Positions 1 to 8,400 of a DNA stretch of 64,000 bases are shown piece by piece; position 1 is the stretch's first letter, and each line of letters opens with the position of its first letter. Source of the DNA: Pseudomonadota bacterium (GTDB lineage Bacteria; Myxococcota_A; UBA9160; SZUA-336); NCBI GenBank assembly GCA_003247575.1, contig QJZC01000018.1:1-64000 (forward strand), written 5' to 3'. The position numbers were made by a program, and so were the translations under genes. The notes under the pieces are model-generated. The model was not told the DNA's origin. It ran no database searches and worked only from the letters and a program-made list of their open reading frames with translations.

Positions 1-597
1 CAGGCTTGGAGACCATACGGAAGACAGCGCTGCGCATCCGGCCCACGCTCCGCCCCAGCCGCCAATCGCACTGCCGGCGATCGCCCCAGCTTGCCCAGAT
101 GCGACGCGGGCTCTCTCTGCCTCGCTGGCGCTTGCGATGATGATCCCTGATACGGAGATCTGAAGTACGATCGCTGCCGGGCCCGCTCTGCGAACGAAGA
201 CTGCGAATCGGTTCACGGAACCGCGTGTCTTGCCGACGCTCTCGAGAACGGCTTCCAGCGATCCCTTCTTAGCGAGGAGGCTTTCGAGATCCGGGAGCTT
301 GTCGGCTGGCTTCAGGATTTCAGAGTACATCTTTCCGAACGGGCTCAACGGCTTTCGCATCTCGAGCACAAGTCGATTACGCTGAGCCTCGACGAGATGC
401 TTCGCTTCTTCGTAGGTGATGTTCCCACGCCGCGCCATCTCACTCGCTTGCTGCTGAAGAGCGGTCGTTATGTGCTGATAGAGCTGACGCCGGAATGCAT
501 CGTACGTGAGGTTGCTGCCTATCCCGAACGCACCATTCGCAATTCCCGAGATCGTGTCGCTGTAGAGATACTCTTGCTCTTCGCCTTCAGGCGCCAT
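1..597 (-). CDS. Hypothetical protein, C-terminal part beyond the left edge
   Basis: An open frame on the minus strand runs off the left edge; 199 codons are in the window. It starts with ATG at 597 behind a clear GAGGAG Shine-Dalgarno six bases upstream. The first ~130 residues are charged and probably helical (MAPEGEEQEYLYSD at the start). They are followed by a hydrophobic stretch (GPAAIVLQISVSGIIIASAS) and then a Gly/Ala/Trp-rich segment (AGAIAGSAIGGWGGAWAGCA). Such glycine-zipper segments occur in membrane-inserting regions of polymorphic toxins, bacteriocins and phage-borne proteins, but I do not recognise the family and assign no function. It lies in the same direction as the phage-type genes at 768-1525, so it probably belongs to the same element. 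Codon use looks less GC-biased than in the genes right of 2 kb. Confidence 0.75.
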   Translation of the reverse strand, partial: MAPEGEEQEYLYSDTISGIANGAFGIGSNLTYDAFRRQLYQHITTALQQQASEMARRGNITYEEAKHLVEAQRNRLVLEMRKPLSPFGKMYSEILKPADKLPDLESLLAKKGSLEAVLESVGKTRGSVNRFAVFVRRAGPAAIVLQISVSGIIIASASEAERARVASGQAGAIAGSAIGGWGGAWAGCAALSSVWSPSL

Positions 598-767
598 CCG
601 CACTCCTCTATAACCGGAAATGCATCGTCCGAAGCGGGCTCTCCGGGAACAGGCGGATGCTATCACTTTGGTGGTGGTTGGGTAGTCGTCGTACAGCACT
701 CTCTCATGGCTTCCTGCGGGTCACAGTCATCACTCGGATAGATTGTCCTGATCTCACTCGGAGAGGC

Positions 768-1280
768 TCATGCTCCGAGCAAGAGCAGGGAGGCACCGCC
801 CGACAGCAGCTTCGGCAGCCGTGGCAGCGCCACCTCCCCGACAGTGCGCCCGTCCTTGCCGACAAGGAAGGAGAGGAACAGTTGCTCCGGCTGGATGATC
901 CCGGCCTCTACGGCGTTGAACGCCGCCTTCAGGAGGAGTGCGAGCTGGCGGTGCTCGGCACGGCCTCGGGCGTCCTCGAGCTTTCGGAGCTTCGACTCGC
1001 TGAACCTTCTGGATCGACCGTCCACCGCCTGCTCACGGAGCTGGTCTCCGTCCACCGCCTGCTCACGGAGCTGGTCTTCGGTGGGCAGCCCTAGCGAGAA
1101 GCGCGCGAGGTAGTCCTGGTCCTCTCGTCGCCAGACGAAGTGCAGGCACACTCGACCGTCCTGGAAGTCGTCCATCCAGGCGATCTGGCGGCAGCCCCAG
1201 CGTCAGAGGAGGTCGTCGATCTCTCCTCGGCTCTTTCCGACCGAGATCGTCGTGTCCTGTGCGTACCGTCGCGGCCTCAC
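768..1280 (-). pseudogene. Phage-type conserved protein interrupted by an in-frame TGA
   Basis: Read from a GTG at 1280 (just after the stop of the upstream lipoprotein gene), the frame gives 25 codons (RRYAQDTTISV, SRGEIDDLL), a TGA at 1203-1205, then 145 more codons in the same frame (RWGCRQIAW, RFSLGLP) to the stop at 768. From memory, the whole reads as one member of a family of unknown function common in tailed phages and prophages. That family has a D-T-T-[IV]-x-V start, an E-I-x-x-L-L-x-R-[YW]-G motif, a short R-F-x-L-P-like segment, and a C-terminal A-V-E-[AS]-G-I ... DGRTVGE motif. The TGA falls exactly on the variable residue between LL and R-W-G, so no frame is lost. A 30-bp in-frame duplication (DQLREQAVDG twice) is also present. 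The simplest reading is a nonsense mutation in a decaying prophage gene. Stop readthrough or a sequencing error are alternatives. Confidence 0.7.
1021..1080. repeat. 30-bp tandem duplication (2 copies)
   Basis: The 30-base unit beginning TCCACCGCCTGCTCACGGAG occurs at 1021-1050 and 1051-1080. The copies differ at one base (1048 c, 1078 t). It lies inside the phage-type pseudogene and is in frame, duplicating the ten residues DQLREQAVDG on the minus strand. It looks like a recent slippage event. Confidence 0.9.
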
Positions 1281-1282
1281 GA

Positions 1283-1525
1283 TCAGAGCCCCATCAGGCG
1301 AGACATCATGATGGTGGACTCGATGCGACGACGCCGCGCCAGCGCGATACCGGAGTAGACGGCTACCGATACTATGGCCAGGGACGACCGTGATCCTGCG
1401 TAGGTGCTCACCGCTTTGTCGATGCGTGCGCACCCTGCGAGGAGTGCGATTAGCGCGAGAAGGGAAATCAGGCTCCACGCAGGCGGGAAGATTCGGTGGT
1501 ACCCACGGCGGTTGCGCGAGCTCAT
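1283..1525 (-). CDS. Small predicted lipoprotein with second membrane segment
   Basis: 80 residues. The start at 1525 has a GAGGTGG Shine-Dalgarno 4-5 bases upstream. A basic n-region (MSSRNRRGYHR) precedes a hydrophobic core ending in the lipobox LLAGC (Cys32), which is a type II signal peptide. The mature part is very short and has another hydrophobic stretch (SLAIVSVAVYSGIALA) followed by RRRR. The gene ends two bases before the GTG of the phage-type pseudogene, so the two were co-transcribed. A small lipoprotein in a phage-like block could belong to a lysis module (Rz1-like lipoproteins are similarly small), but it is not proline-rich like Rz1, so that is only a suggestion. Confidence 0.6.
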   Translation of the reverse strand: MSSRNRRGYHRIFPPAWSLISLLALIALLAGCARIDKAVSTYAGSRSSLAIVSVAVYSGIALARRRRIESTIMMSRLMGL

Positions 1526-1715
1526 GACGCCACCTCACCAGAAATCTTCTCGGAGCAGTTGACGACAGGTCGCGCATTCGCATGCCCGCGTGTCAAATAC
1601 GTGCCAAAATCTCAGGAAACCCTGGTATTTTCGGGATTCCGGTGATCTGAGAGATATCCGGAACGCCTTATCTTTCGGGAGATTACTGCGTTCTCGGGTA
1701 GTTCCGAGGGGGCTT

Positions 1716-1762
1716 GCTCGCGATTTTGAGTCGCGCGCGTATGCCCATTCCGCCACTCCGGC
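1716..1762 (-). tRNA. 5' half of a tRNA-Leu(CAA) gene
   Basis: On the minus strand from 1762: a 7-base acceptor strand GCCGGAG, TG, D-stem GCG/CGC with a GG-containing D-loop, a perfect 5-bp anticodon stem CGCGA/TCGCG, and the loop CTCAAAA (anticodon CAA, 1728-1726). This matches a tRNA-Leu(CAA) up to about position 44. After that the sequence lacks a T-arm with TTCRA and any 3' acceptor strand CTCCGGC, so only the 5' half is present. The break lies at the border of the phage-like block on its left. The natural reading is an integration junction that uses the anticodon arm of the tRNA gene as attachment site. Whether a functional copy is rebuilt at the other junction cannot be seen. Confidence 0.75.
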
Positions 1763-1994
1763 TCAGTGCGCCCCTCCCGCGGATCCTGGGCGGTAGATCC
1801 GAACGGTAGGCCACGGTCTTGAACCCACGGCGCAGACGCGTCGCTACTGTGCCTTAGCCTCATTCCGATGTACACGCGTGGCTATACGAGGATGCTCAGC
1901 CCGCCCGACCGGGTCGATCTGCGGTCGGGTAAACCTGGGAGGCGCGGCATCCGAAGATCCCTCGAGGGGCACGGCTGGGGGGCAGTGCGGGCGG

Positions 1995-4424
1995 ATGTCG
2001 CTGCACGTCAGAATCGAACGCGCATTCTCGGGCTGGGCCAGATGGGTCTGTGCTGCGCCTATCACCGTGATTCTGGTCATGGCCGGGATCACGGTGTACC
2101 TGGTGTCGTGGCTCCCGGAGATGCGCTTCGACAACTCCACCCAGGGGTTCCTGCGCCGCGACGACCCTGCACGGCTCGCCTACGAGGACTTCCGCATCCA
2201 GTTCGGGCAGGACGAGTTCGTCCTGATCGCGGTGCGCCCGCCAAACATCTTCGATCGCGCCTTTCTCGAACGGCTGCGTGAGTTCCATGCGGCGCTGGAG
2301 GACGAGGTTCCGCACCTCGAGGATGTGACCAGCATGATCAATGCTCGGTCGACGCGTGGGATCGGCGATCGATTGAGTGTCGAGGATCTCTTCGAGGAAT
2401 GGCCGGAGAACGACGCGGCACTCGCAGACATCAAGCAACGTGCCCTGGCCGATCCGCTCTATGAGGATCTGCTGTTCTCGCGCAGCTACTCGTACACGAC
2501 GGTGAACGTGCGCGCCGTGGTGTTCTCCGAGTCGGACGAGTTCGACGCGCTGTCAGGCTTCGAGTCTGGTGGAGAGACCCTCGGAGAGCCTCTGTCCGAT
2601 GCGGAGGTGAACGAGTTCCTCGAAGCCGTCTATCGGGTGTGCCAGCGATTCGAGAGTCCCGAATTCGAGCTCAAGGTGGTGGGGAGCGCCGTCATCAACC
2701 AAAGTCTGAGCCGCGCGCTCGAGTCCGACGTAGTGATGTTCGTGTTCGGCGCGCTCGCCGTCATGGGTGTCATCCTCTACGTGCTGTTTCGCTCCTGGGT
2801 GTGTGTCGTGCTCCCGCTGTCGGTCGTGCTGCTTTCGCTATTCGCAGCCCTCGGCGTCATGGTGATCGTAGACATTCCGGCTTCCGTGACCCTGCAGCTC
2901 GTGCCGATCTTGCTGCTGGCCGTCGGCGTCTGCGATGCCGTGCACATCCTCGCAATCGTCGACCAGAAGGTTGCTGCGGGAGCCGGCTATCGAGAGTCGA
3001 TCGAGGCTGCGTTCGGGCACTCCGGGCTTGCCGTGTTCATGACGAGCGTCACGACCGCTGCGGGCTTCTTGTCGTTCGTTTCGGCTCCCCTCGCACCTGT
3101 GTCCCACCTGGGAATCATCGCCCCGGTCGGGATCATGCTCGCGTTCTTGTACACCATGACTCTGCTGCCCGCGTTGCTGACGATCGTAGGAAGGGTGCAG
3201 TCGCGACGCGCCTCGCACGCAGTGGTCGCGCGAAACCTCGGCGAAGTGCTCGGGCGCATGGGCGCGCTGGCGGCTCGACATCCGTGGCGGGTGGTCGGCA
3301 TTACGGGCATCCTACTCAGCCTGTCGCTCGCAGGGATTCTCCAATTGCGCGTATCTCAGAACGCCGTGCAGTGGTTCCCTCGCAGCGACGAAGCGCGATC
3401 CGGGCAGGAGCTCCTCGATCGTGAGTTCGGCGGCACGACGACGCTCGAGCTGGTGATCGATTCGAAGCAGCCCGGAGGGCTCTACGACCCCGCATTCTTG
3501 AACCGGATGAATCGTGCAGTCGAGTTTGCCGTCGCGTACCAGAGCCACGACATCTCCGCCGGTAAGGCACTCTCGATCCTGGATGTCCTCAAGGCGACGC
3601 ACCAGGCGTTGAACGAGAACCGTCCTGAATTCTACTCCATTCCAGACGATCGCGAGCTGATCGCGCAAGAGCTCCTACTGTTCGAGAATGCGGGAACGGA
3701 CGAGCTCGAGGAGTTCGTCGACACACAGTATCGGGTGGCCCGGGTGAGCCTGCGCGTTCCCATCGCCGATGCGATTCTGTACCAAGACTACGTGAAGGGG
3801 CTCCGGAAGGGAGTAGCGGACATTCTGGGGCCTGATGTCGGACTCGAAACGACCGGCATCATGCGACTGCTGACGCGCACCATGGCCGGTGTGGTGTTCA
3901 GTCTGATCCAGTCGTACGTGATCGCCCTGCTCGTGATCACGCCGCTGATGGTCTTCTTGATCGGGCAGCTCCGCCAGGGGCTCCTGGCGATGCTGCCGAA
4001 CCTGCTCCCCGTGCTGATCACGCTCGGTCTCATGGGCTGGATGGACATTCCGATCGACATGTCGTCGATGCTGGTCGGCGGCATCATCATCGGGCTTGCG
4101 GTGGACGACACCATTCATTTCATGCACCGCTTCCGTAGTGCCTTCAAGGAGTACGGCAACGTAGAGCGCGCGATCGACGCGTCGCTGCGCAGTGCCGGGG
4201 CGGCCATCCTGTGTACCACGCTGATCCTGGGGGCGGGTTTCGTGATCATGGAGTTCGCCTACATGCGAAATGCCTCCCAGTTCGGTCAGCTCGCGTGCTT
4301 CGCGACGGTCGCCGCGTTTGCCGCGGACGTCTTCCTGGCTCCGGCGCTGCTGGTCATCGCCAGCCGTTGGAGCGCCTCTCGCGGGCGCATGACGGGCATG
4401 GACGCGGAGCCGGAGCGAGTCTAG
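1995..4424 (+). CDS. RND/MMPL-family exporter
   Basis: 809 residues from the ATG at 1995. The frame is open further upstream, but that stretch does not look coding and its start would precede the natural TM1 (residues ~17-39, WVCAAPITVILVMAGITVYL). The protein is a tandem repeat of two halves, each one TM helix, a large periplasmic loop and a five-helix bundle: about 12 TM helices. The conserved acidic residues of the proton relay are present in both bundles (GVCDAVHIL in the first, GLAVDDTIHFMHRF in the second). This matches the MMPL/hydrophobe-exporter branch of the RND superfamily, whose members move lipids, hopanoids or other hydrophobic molecules. No membrane-fusion protein or TolC-like gene is next to it, so it probably works alone. 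The substrate is unknown. Confidence 0.88.
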   Translation: MSLHVRIERAFSGWARWVCAAPITVILVMAGITVYLVSWLPEMRFDNSTQGFLRRDDPARLAYEDFRIQFGQDEFVLIAVRPPNIFDRAFLERLREFHAALEDEVPHLEDVTSMINARSTRGIGDRLSVEDLFEEWPENDAALADIKQRALADPLYEDLLFSRSYSYTTVNVRAVVFSESDEFDALSGFESGGETLGEPLSDAEVNEFLEAVYRVCQRFESPEFELKVVGSAVINQSLSRALESDVVMFVFGALAVMGVILYVLFRSWVCVVLPLSVVLLSLFAALGVMVIVDIPASVTLQLVPILLLAVGVCDAVHILAIVDQKVAAGAGYRESIEAAFGHSGLAVFMTSVTTAAGFLSFVSAPLAPVSHLGIIAPVGIMLAFLYTMTLLPALLTIVGRVQSRRASHAVVARNLGEVLGRMGALAARHPWRVVGITGILLSLSLAGILQLRVSQNAVQWFPRSDEARSGQELLDREFGGTTTLELVIDSKQPGGLYDPAFLNRMNRAVEFAVAYQSHDISAGKALSILDVLKATHQALNENRPEFYSIPDDRELIAQELLLFENAGTDELEEFVDTQYRVARVSLRVPIADAILYQDYVKGLRKGVADILGPDVGLETTGIMRLLTRTMAGVVFSLIQSYVIALLVITPLMVFLIGQLRQGLLAMLPNLLPVLITLGLMGWMDIPIDMSSMLVGGIIIGLAVDDTIHFMHRFRSAFKEYGNVERAIDASLRSAGAAILCTTLILGAGFVIMEFAYMRNASQFGQLACFATVAAFAADVFLAPALLVIASRWSASRGRMTGMDAEPERV

Positions 4425-4465
4425 ACTGGGCCCTGACGTCGCCTGACGGCACGATGCCTGACCGC

Positions 4466-4507
4466 ACTGTGCCCGGAACACTGTGCCCGGAACACTGTGC
4501 CCGGAAG
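4466..4507. repeat. 14-bp tandem repeat, three copies
   Basis: The unit ACTGTGCCCGGAAC occurs three times head to tail (4466-4479, 4480-4493, 4494-4507; the last base of copy 3 is g). It sits in the short gap between the exporter stop and the glyoxalase start, ending 13 bases before the glyoxalase ATG. Direct repeats this close to a ribosome-binding site could bind a regulator or be simple slippage; the sequence does not decide. Confidence 0.9.
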
Positions 4508-4520
4508 CCACGGAGGGAGC

Positions 4521-4940
4521 ATGAAGTATCTTCACACGATGGTCCGCGTTTCGAATCTCGAGGAGTCGCTGGAGTTCTACTGCGACAAGCTCGGCTTGCG
4601 GGAACTCCGCCGAGTGGATCACGAAGGGGGCCGCTTCACGCTCGTGTTTCTGGCTGCGCCCGGAGACGACGCTGCACAGGTCGAGCTCACATACAACTGG
4701 GACCCCGAGAAGCTCGAGGCAGGGCGCAATTTCGGGCATCTCGCCTACGCGGTGGACGACATCTATGCGACCTGCCAGCGCCTACTCGACCGCGGCGTCG
4801 TGATCAATCGGCCACCCCGAGACGGCTACATGGCATTCGTACGCTCCCCCGACAACATCTCTGTGGAGCTGTTGCAGCGCGGAGCGCCGCTCCCCAAGCA
4901 GGAGCCCTGGTCTTCGATGCCGAACACCGGGGAGTGGTAG
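4521..4940 (+). CDS. gloA: Lactoylglutathione lyase (glyoxalase I)
   Basis: 139 residues from the ATG at 4521, chosen because it follows a GGAGG Shine-Dalgarno and gives the family's N-terminus (MKYLHTMVRV). Glyoxalase I isomerises the hemithioacetal of methylglyoxal and glutathione to S-lactoylglutathione, detoxifying methylglyoxal in the cytoplasm. The two VOC repeats carry all four metal ligands expected for the family: His5, Glu55 (QVELTYNWD), His73 (FGHLAYAVDD) and Glu116 (NISVELLQ). The short form matches the Ni/Co-type bacterial enzymes rather than the longer Zn-type eukaryotic ones. A small GC hairpin (GGGGCTCCGCCCC) follows the stop. Confidence 0.93.
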   Translation: MKYLHTMVRVSNLEESLEFYCDKLGLRELRRVDHEGGRFTLVFLAAPGDDAAQVELTYNWDPEKLEAGRNFGHLAYAVDDIYATCQRLLDRGVVINRPPRDGYMAFVRSPDNISVELLQRGAPLPKQEPWSSMPNTGEW

Positions 4941-5078
4941 CTGGAGCGCCTGGGGCTCCGCCCCTCGCCTCAAGCTGCGCCTCGGCTGCGCCGACAGAAC
5001 CCATGAGCGCGACGAGCGTCGGGATCCGGTTGGTCCAGGCGTCCCCTCTAGCGGTGGGTGTGCGCTCAGGGAGGTGGC

Positions 5079-5438
5079 ATGGCGGATGGCGGACGCTTCG
5101 ACGCAGAGGGCCTGCTCGACCGACTCGACGATGATCTCGAGCTGCTCGGAGAGCTCTTCGAGGACTATCTCGAGGACAAGGAGGAGCATCTCGGGAAGGT
5201 GCGGAAGGCGATCGAGAGCGCGGATATGACGTTGCTCTACGACGGAGCGCACGCGCTGCGCGGCTGTGTGGCGAACTTCTGCGCGAATCGAGCCTTCGAG
5301 GTGGCCACGCAGCTCCAGGATCTGGCGTCGGCGGGGAGCTCCGAGCAGGCGAAGACGCTCGCGGGAACGCTCGAGAAGGAGATCGAGCAGTTGACCGAGG
5401 ATCTCCGAACGTTCATCGCCGAAAAATCCGGCAGCTAG
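5079..5438 (+). CDS. Stand-alone Hpt (histidine phosphotransfer) domain protein
   Basis: 119 residues from the ATG at 5079, six bases after GGGAGG. It is an all-helical protein with the phosphotransfer motif AHALRGCVANFCA, in which His58 is the expected phospho-acceptor (family consensus H-x-L-K-G-S). Hpt proteins pass phosphoryl groups between the receiver domain of a hybrid histidine kinase and a downstream response regulator. The gene converges on the giant hybrid kinase gene, which ends 8 bases away on the other strand and has receiver domains but no Hpt of its own. The two are therefore likely partners (inference). The Ser after the His-x-L-K-G core is replaced by Cys. Confidence 0.88.
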   Translation: MADGGRFDAEGLLDRLDDDLELLGELFEDYLEDKEEHLGKVRKAIESADMTLLYDGAHALRGCVANFCANRAFEVATQLQDLASAGSSEQAKTLAGTLEKEIEQLTEDLRTFIAEKSGS

Positions 5439-5445
5439 CCCGCGG

Positions 5446-8400
5446 CTAGTCTCCCCCGAGGATCTCGAGCAGCTTCGCCTTCAGTTCCTGAAGATTGATG
5501 GGCTTGGTCAGGAAGGCATCCATGCCCACGTCCAGACACGCTTCGCGATCGCGATCCATCGCGTTCGCGGTCATGGCAACGATGGGGATGTGACCGCCGC
5601 GTTCTGCCTCCGCTGCGCGGATGGCTTCGGTGGCTTCGAAACCGTCCATCACGGGCATGCGGCAGTCCATCAGGACGAGATCCCAGGATTCGGCCAGGAA
5701 CATCTGGACCGCGATCTGCCCGTTTTCGGCGATCTCACAGCTGTAGCCCATCTTCTCCAGAGCGCGCCGTGCGACTCGCTGGTTCACCTTTGTGTCTTCC
5801 ACCACGAGGATGCGGGTGCCCGTCGAGCGGGGTGACGTGTGGCCTGCGCGGTCGCCCTCGTGCGGATCCGCGTTCAGGCCGAGCCGTGCGGCCAGTGCGG
5901 AGGTGACCCCTCGACGCTTGAGCGGGCGGGTCACGACCCCTGCGAAGCCTTCCGCTACGTGCTCGCGCGCGATCGACAGTCCGGCCGTGGTGGACACCAG
6001 GAAGACGTCGAGACCTGGATGTGCGGCCAGGCGACGCAGGCTCGAGTCCTCGGCGATCCCATCCTCGGGATAGCGTACCAGCGCAATGTGCCAAAGGGCC
6101 TGTTCACTGCCTCGGAGCTGCTGCAGAGCAGAGTCGACATCGGCCAGTCCGTCGCCGCGACAGCCGAGCCGCGCGAGCTGCATGAGCTGCGCCTCGCGTT
6201 CGCGTGTATTCGGATCGATGCACACCACTCGCAGGCGCTCTGCACCGGGAAGCGCATCGCTTTGTATGCGCTCGGTAGCGGGCTCGAGCACGGCGGTGAA
6301 CCAGAAGAGTGACCCTTGGCCGACGGCCGATTCGACCCCGACCTCGCCCCCCATCGCCTCCGCCAGACGCTTGGAGATGGCCAGTCCGAGGCCCGTCCCT
6401 CCGTATTTCCGGGTCGTCGAGGAATCGACCTGACAGAAGGCCTCGAAGAGGCTGTCCATGCGGTCGTCGGGAATGCCGATGCCGGTATCGCGCACCTCGA
6501 TCTTGATCACGTGCAGATCCGGCTCGGACGATGGGTCGAGCGACGCGCGAATCGACACCTCGCCCTGCTCAGAGAACTTGATCGCGTTCGTCGTCAGATT
6601 GATCACGATCTGCCGTAGGCGTCCGGGATCCCCGAGCACCTGACTCGGAACGTCCGCTTCGACGCAGATCGGGAACTCGAGCCCCTTCTCCTGAGCGCGC
6701 GGGGCGAGCATGTCGCCGACCTCTTCGAGGCAGGTGCGCAGGTCGAAGGCAATCGACTCGAGTTCCATCTTGCCCGCTTCGACCTTGGAGAGATCTAGAA
6801 TGTCGTTGATGATCGTGAGGAGGGCTTCTCCCGATCCGCGGATCGTGCTGACGAATTCGCGCTGCTCGCTGTCGAGCTCGGTGTCGGCGAGCAGCTGAGC
6901 CATGCCGAGAACACCATTCATGGGCGTGCGAATCTCGTGGGACATGGCGGCCAGGAATTCGCTCTTTGCCTGCGTCGCGTCCTCCGCGGCATCGCGCGCC
7001 TCGCGCAGCTTGCGCGTCCGGTCCTCGATGCGGGCCTCGAGATCTCGGTTGATGTTGGTCAGCTGTACGTAGAGGCGAGCGTTGTCCAGCGAGATTGCGG
7101 CATGTGCGGAGAGAAGGTTCAACACCTCGACGCGCTGCTGCGTAAAGGCGTCGGACACCAGATCGTTCTCAAGGTAGAGTACGCCCACGAGGCGCGCCTG
7201 TCGCAAGATCGGCAGGCAGAGGATGGACTTCGACTGATTCCGGACCACGTACGAGTCGTCCCCGAATACGGAGTCCCGGGCGGCGTCGCTCAGTACGACC
7301 GTGCGCCGTGTCCTGTGGACATAGAACACCAGGTTGAGCGGAACGAGCTGGTCTTCACGGGAGAGGGGGGTGAGATCGAAGACGTGCGCCTTCTGTCCCA
7401 CGCGTGTCTCGGCCCCGAGCCGCAGCTCTCCCGCCCTGTCGAGCAGCAGCACCGCTCGTTGGGCTCCTGCACTCTCGAGAGCGATCTCCATGATGCGCTC
7501 GAGCACGCTCCCGAGCTCCGTCTCGGCGGTGATCGCTTCGGACGACCGGAGCACGGCAACCAGATCGAGAGCCCGCGAATCGGTGTGCGTCGTAGAGAGC
7601 GAGCTCGTTGCCGTATGTGTCGTGGTGACCGTATCGCGCTCATGCTCGGAACCCGCGATCGCGACCGGAGGGAACTCGGCGAGTAGCTCCAGATACTGCT
7701 GTTGGATGCTCTCTGCGCGCACCGAGGCGCCCCAGTTGGTCGCGGATCGGAGCGCGAGGTAGAGTCCGCGACTGGCTTCCAAGCGGAGTCCGAGCGACAG
7801 CGCGACCTCGGCCGAGCGTTGATCGGCGATCGAAGCGTGATGGGCACAGCTTGCCTGGATCGCCAGCTGGCTCGCCTCGGCGTAGGCGACTCTCGCGCGA
7901 GCCAGCTGGCCGCGTATGCGATGTCCCTCTGCGATCAAGATCCGGTGTTGGTGCGCGAAGGTATCCGGATTCTCGGCGGCCCAGCAGCCCATGAGCCGCT
8001 TGGCTGCCTCGAATTCTCGGCGCAGGATCGGCCGGCGCGACTCGGTCGCCGTCGGGTACAGGCTAGCGGCCGAGAGTCCCCGATAGAAGTGGTAGTCACC
8101 GACCACGGGAGATCCCGCGGAGCTGGACTCGATCGCGGGCCCGAGCTCCTCTGCCAGCGCAAACGCTTCACGCGCGTCATTCAGCAGATAGCTCACGCTG
8201 ATCTGGATCGTGCCCACGTAGCACCGGAGCCAACTGGGAAGCGGATCGTCGGAGATGGGCAGCTCGGCGTCGAGGGGGACGTCGCCACGTCCTGTCAAAC
8301 GTCGGATCTGAGTGAGGATGCGGACCGCGGCATCGGCCGTCCCGGAGCCGCCGAGTCGTTGCGCGAACGAGGCGGCGTGCTTCCATTCGACCTCCGCCAT

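Noticed and set aside
1203-1205. Selenocysteine reading of the TGA in the phage-type gene
   Set aside because: The position is a variable, non-Cys residue in the family and no SECIS-like hairpin is evident after it.
1590-1762. Group I intron in the tRNA-Leu gene
   Set aside because: The anticodon stem is complete on both sides and no 3' exon with T-arm is found within the next ~150 bases.
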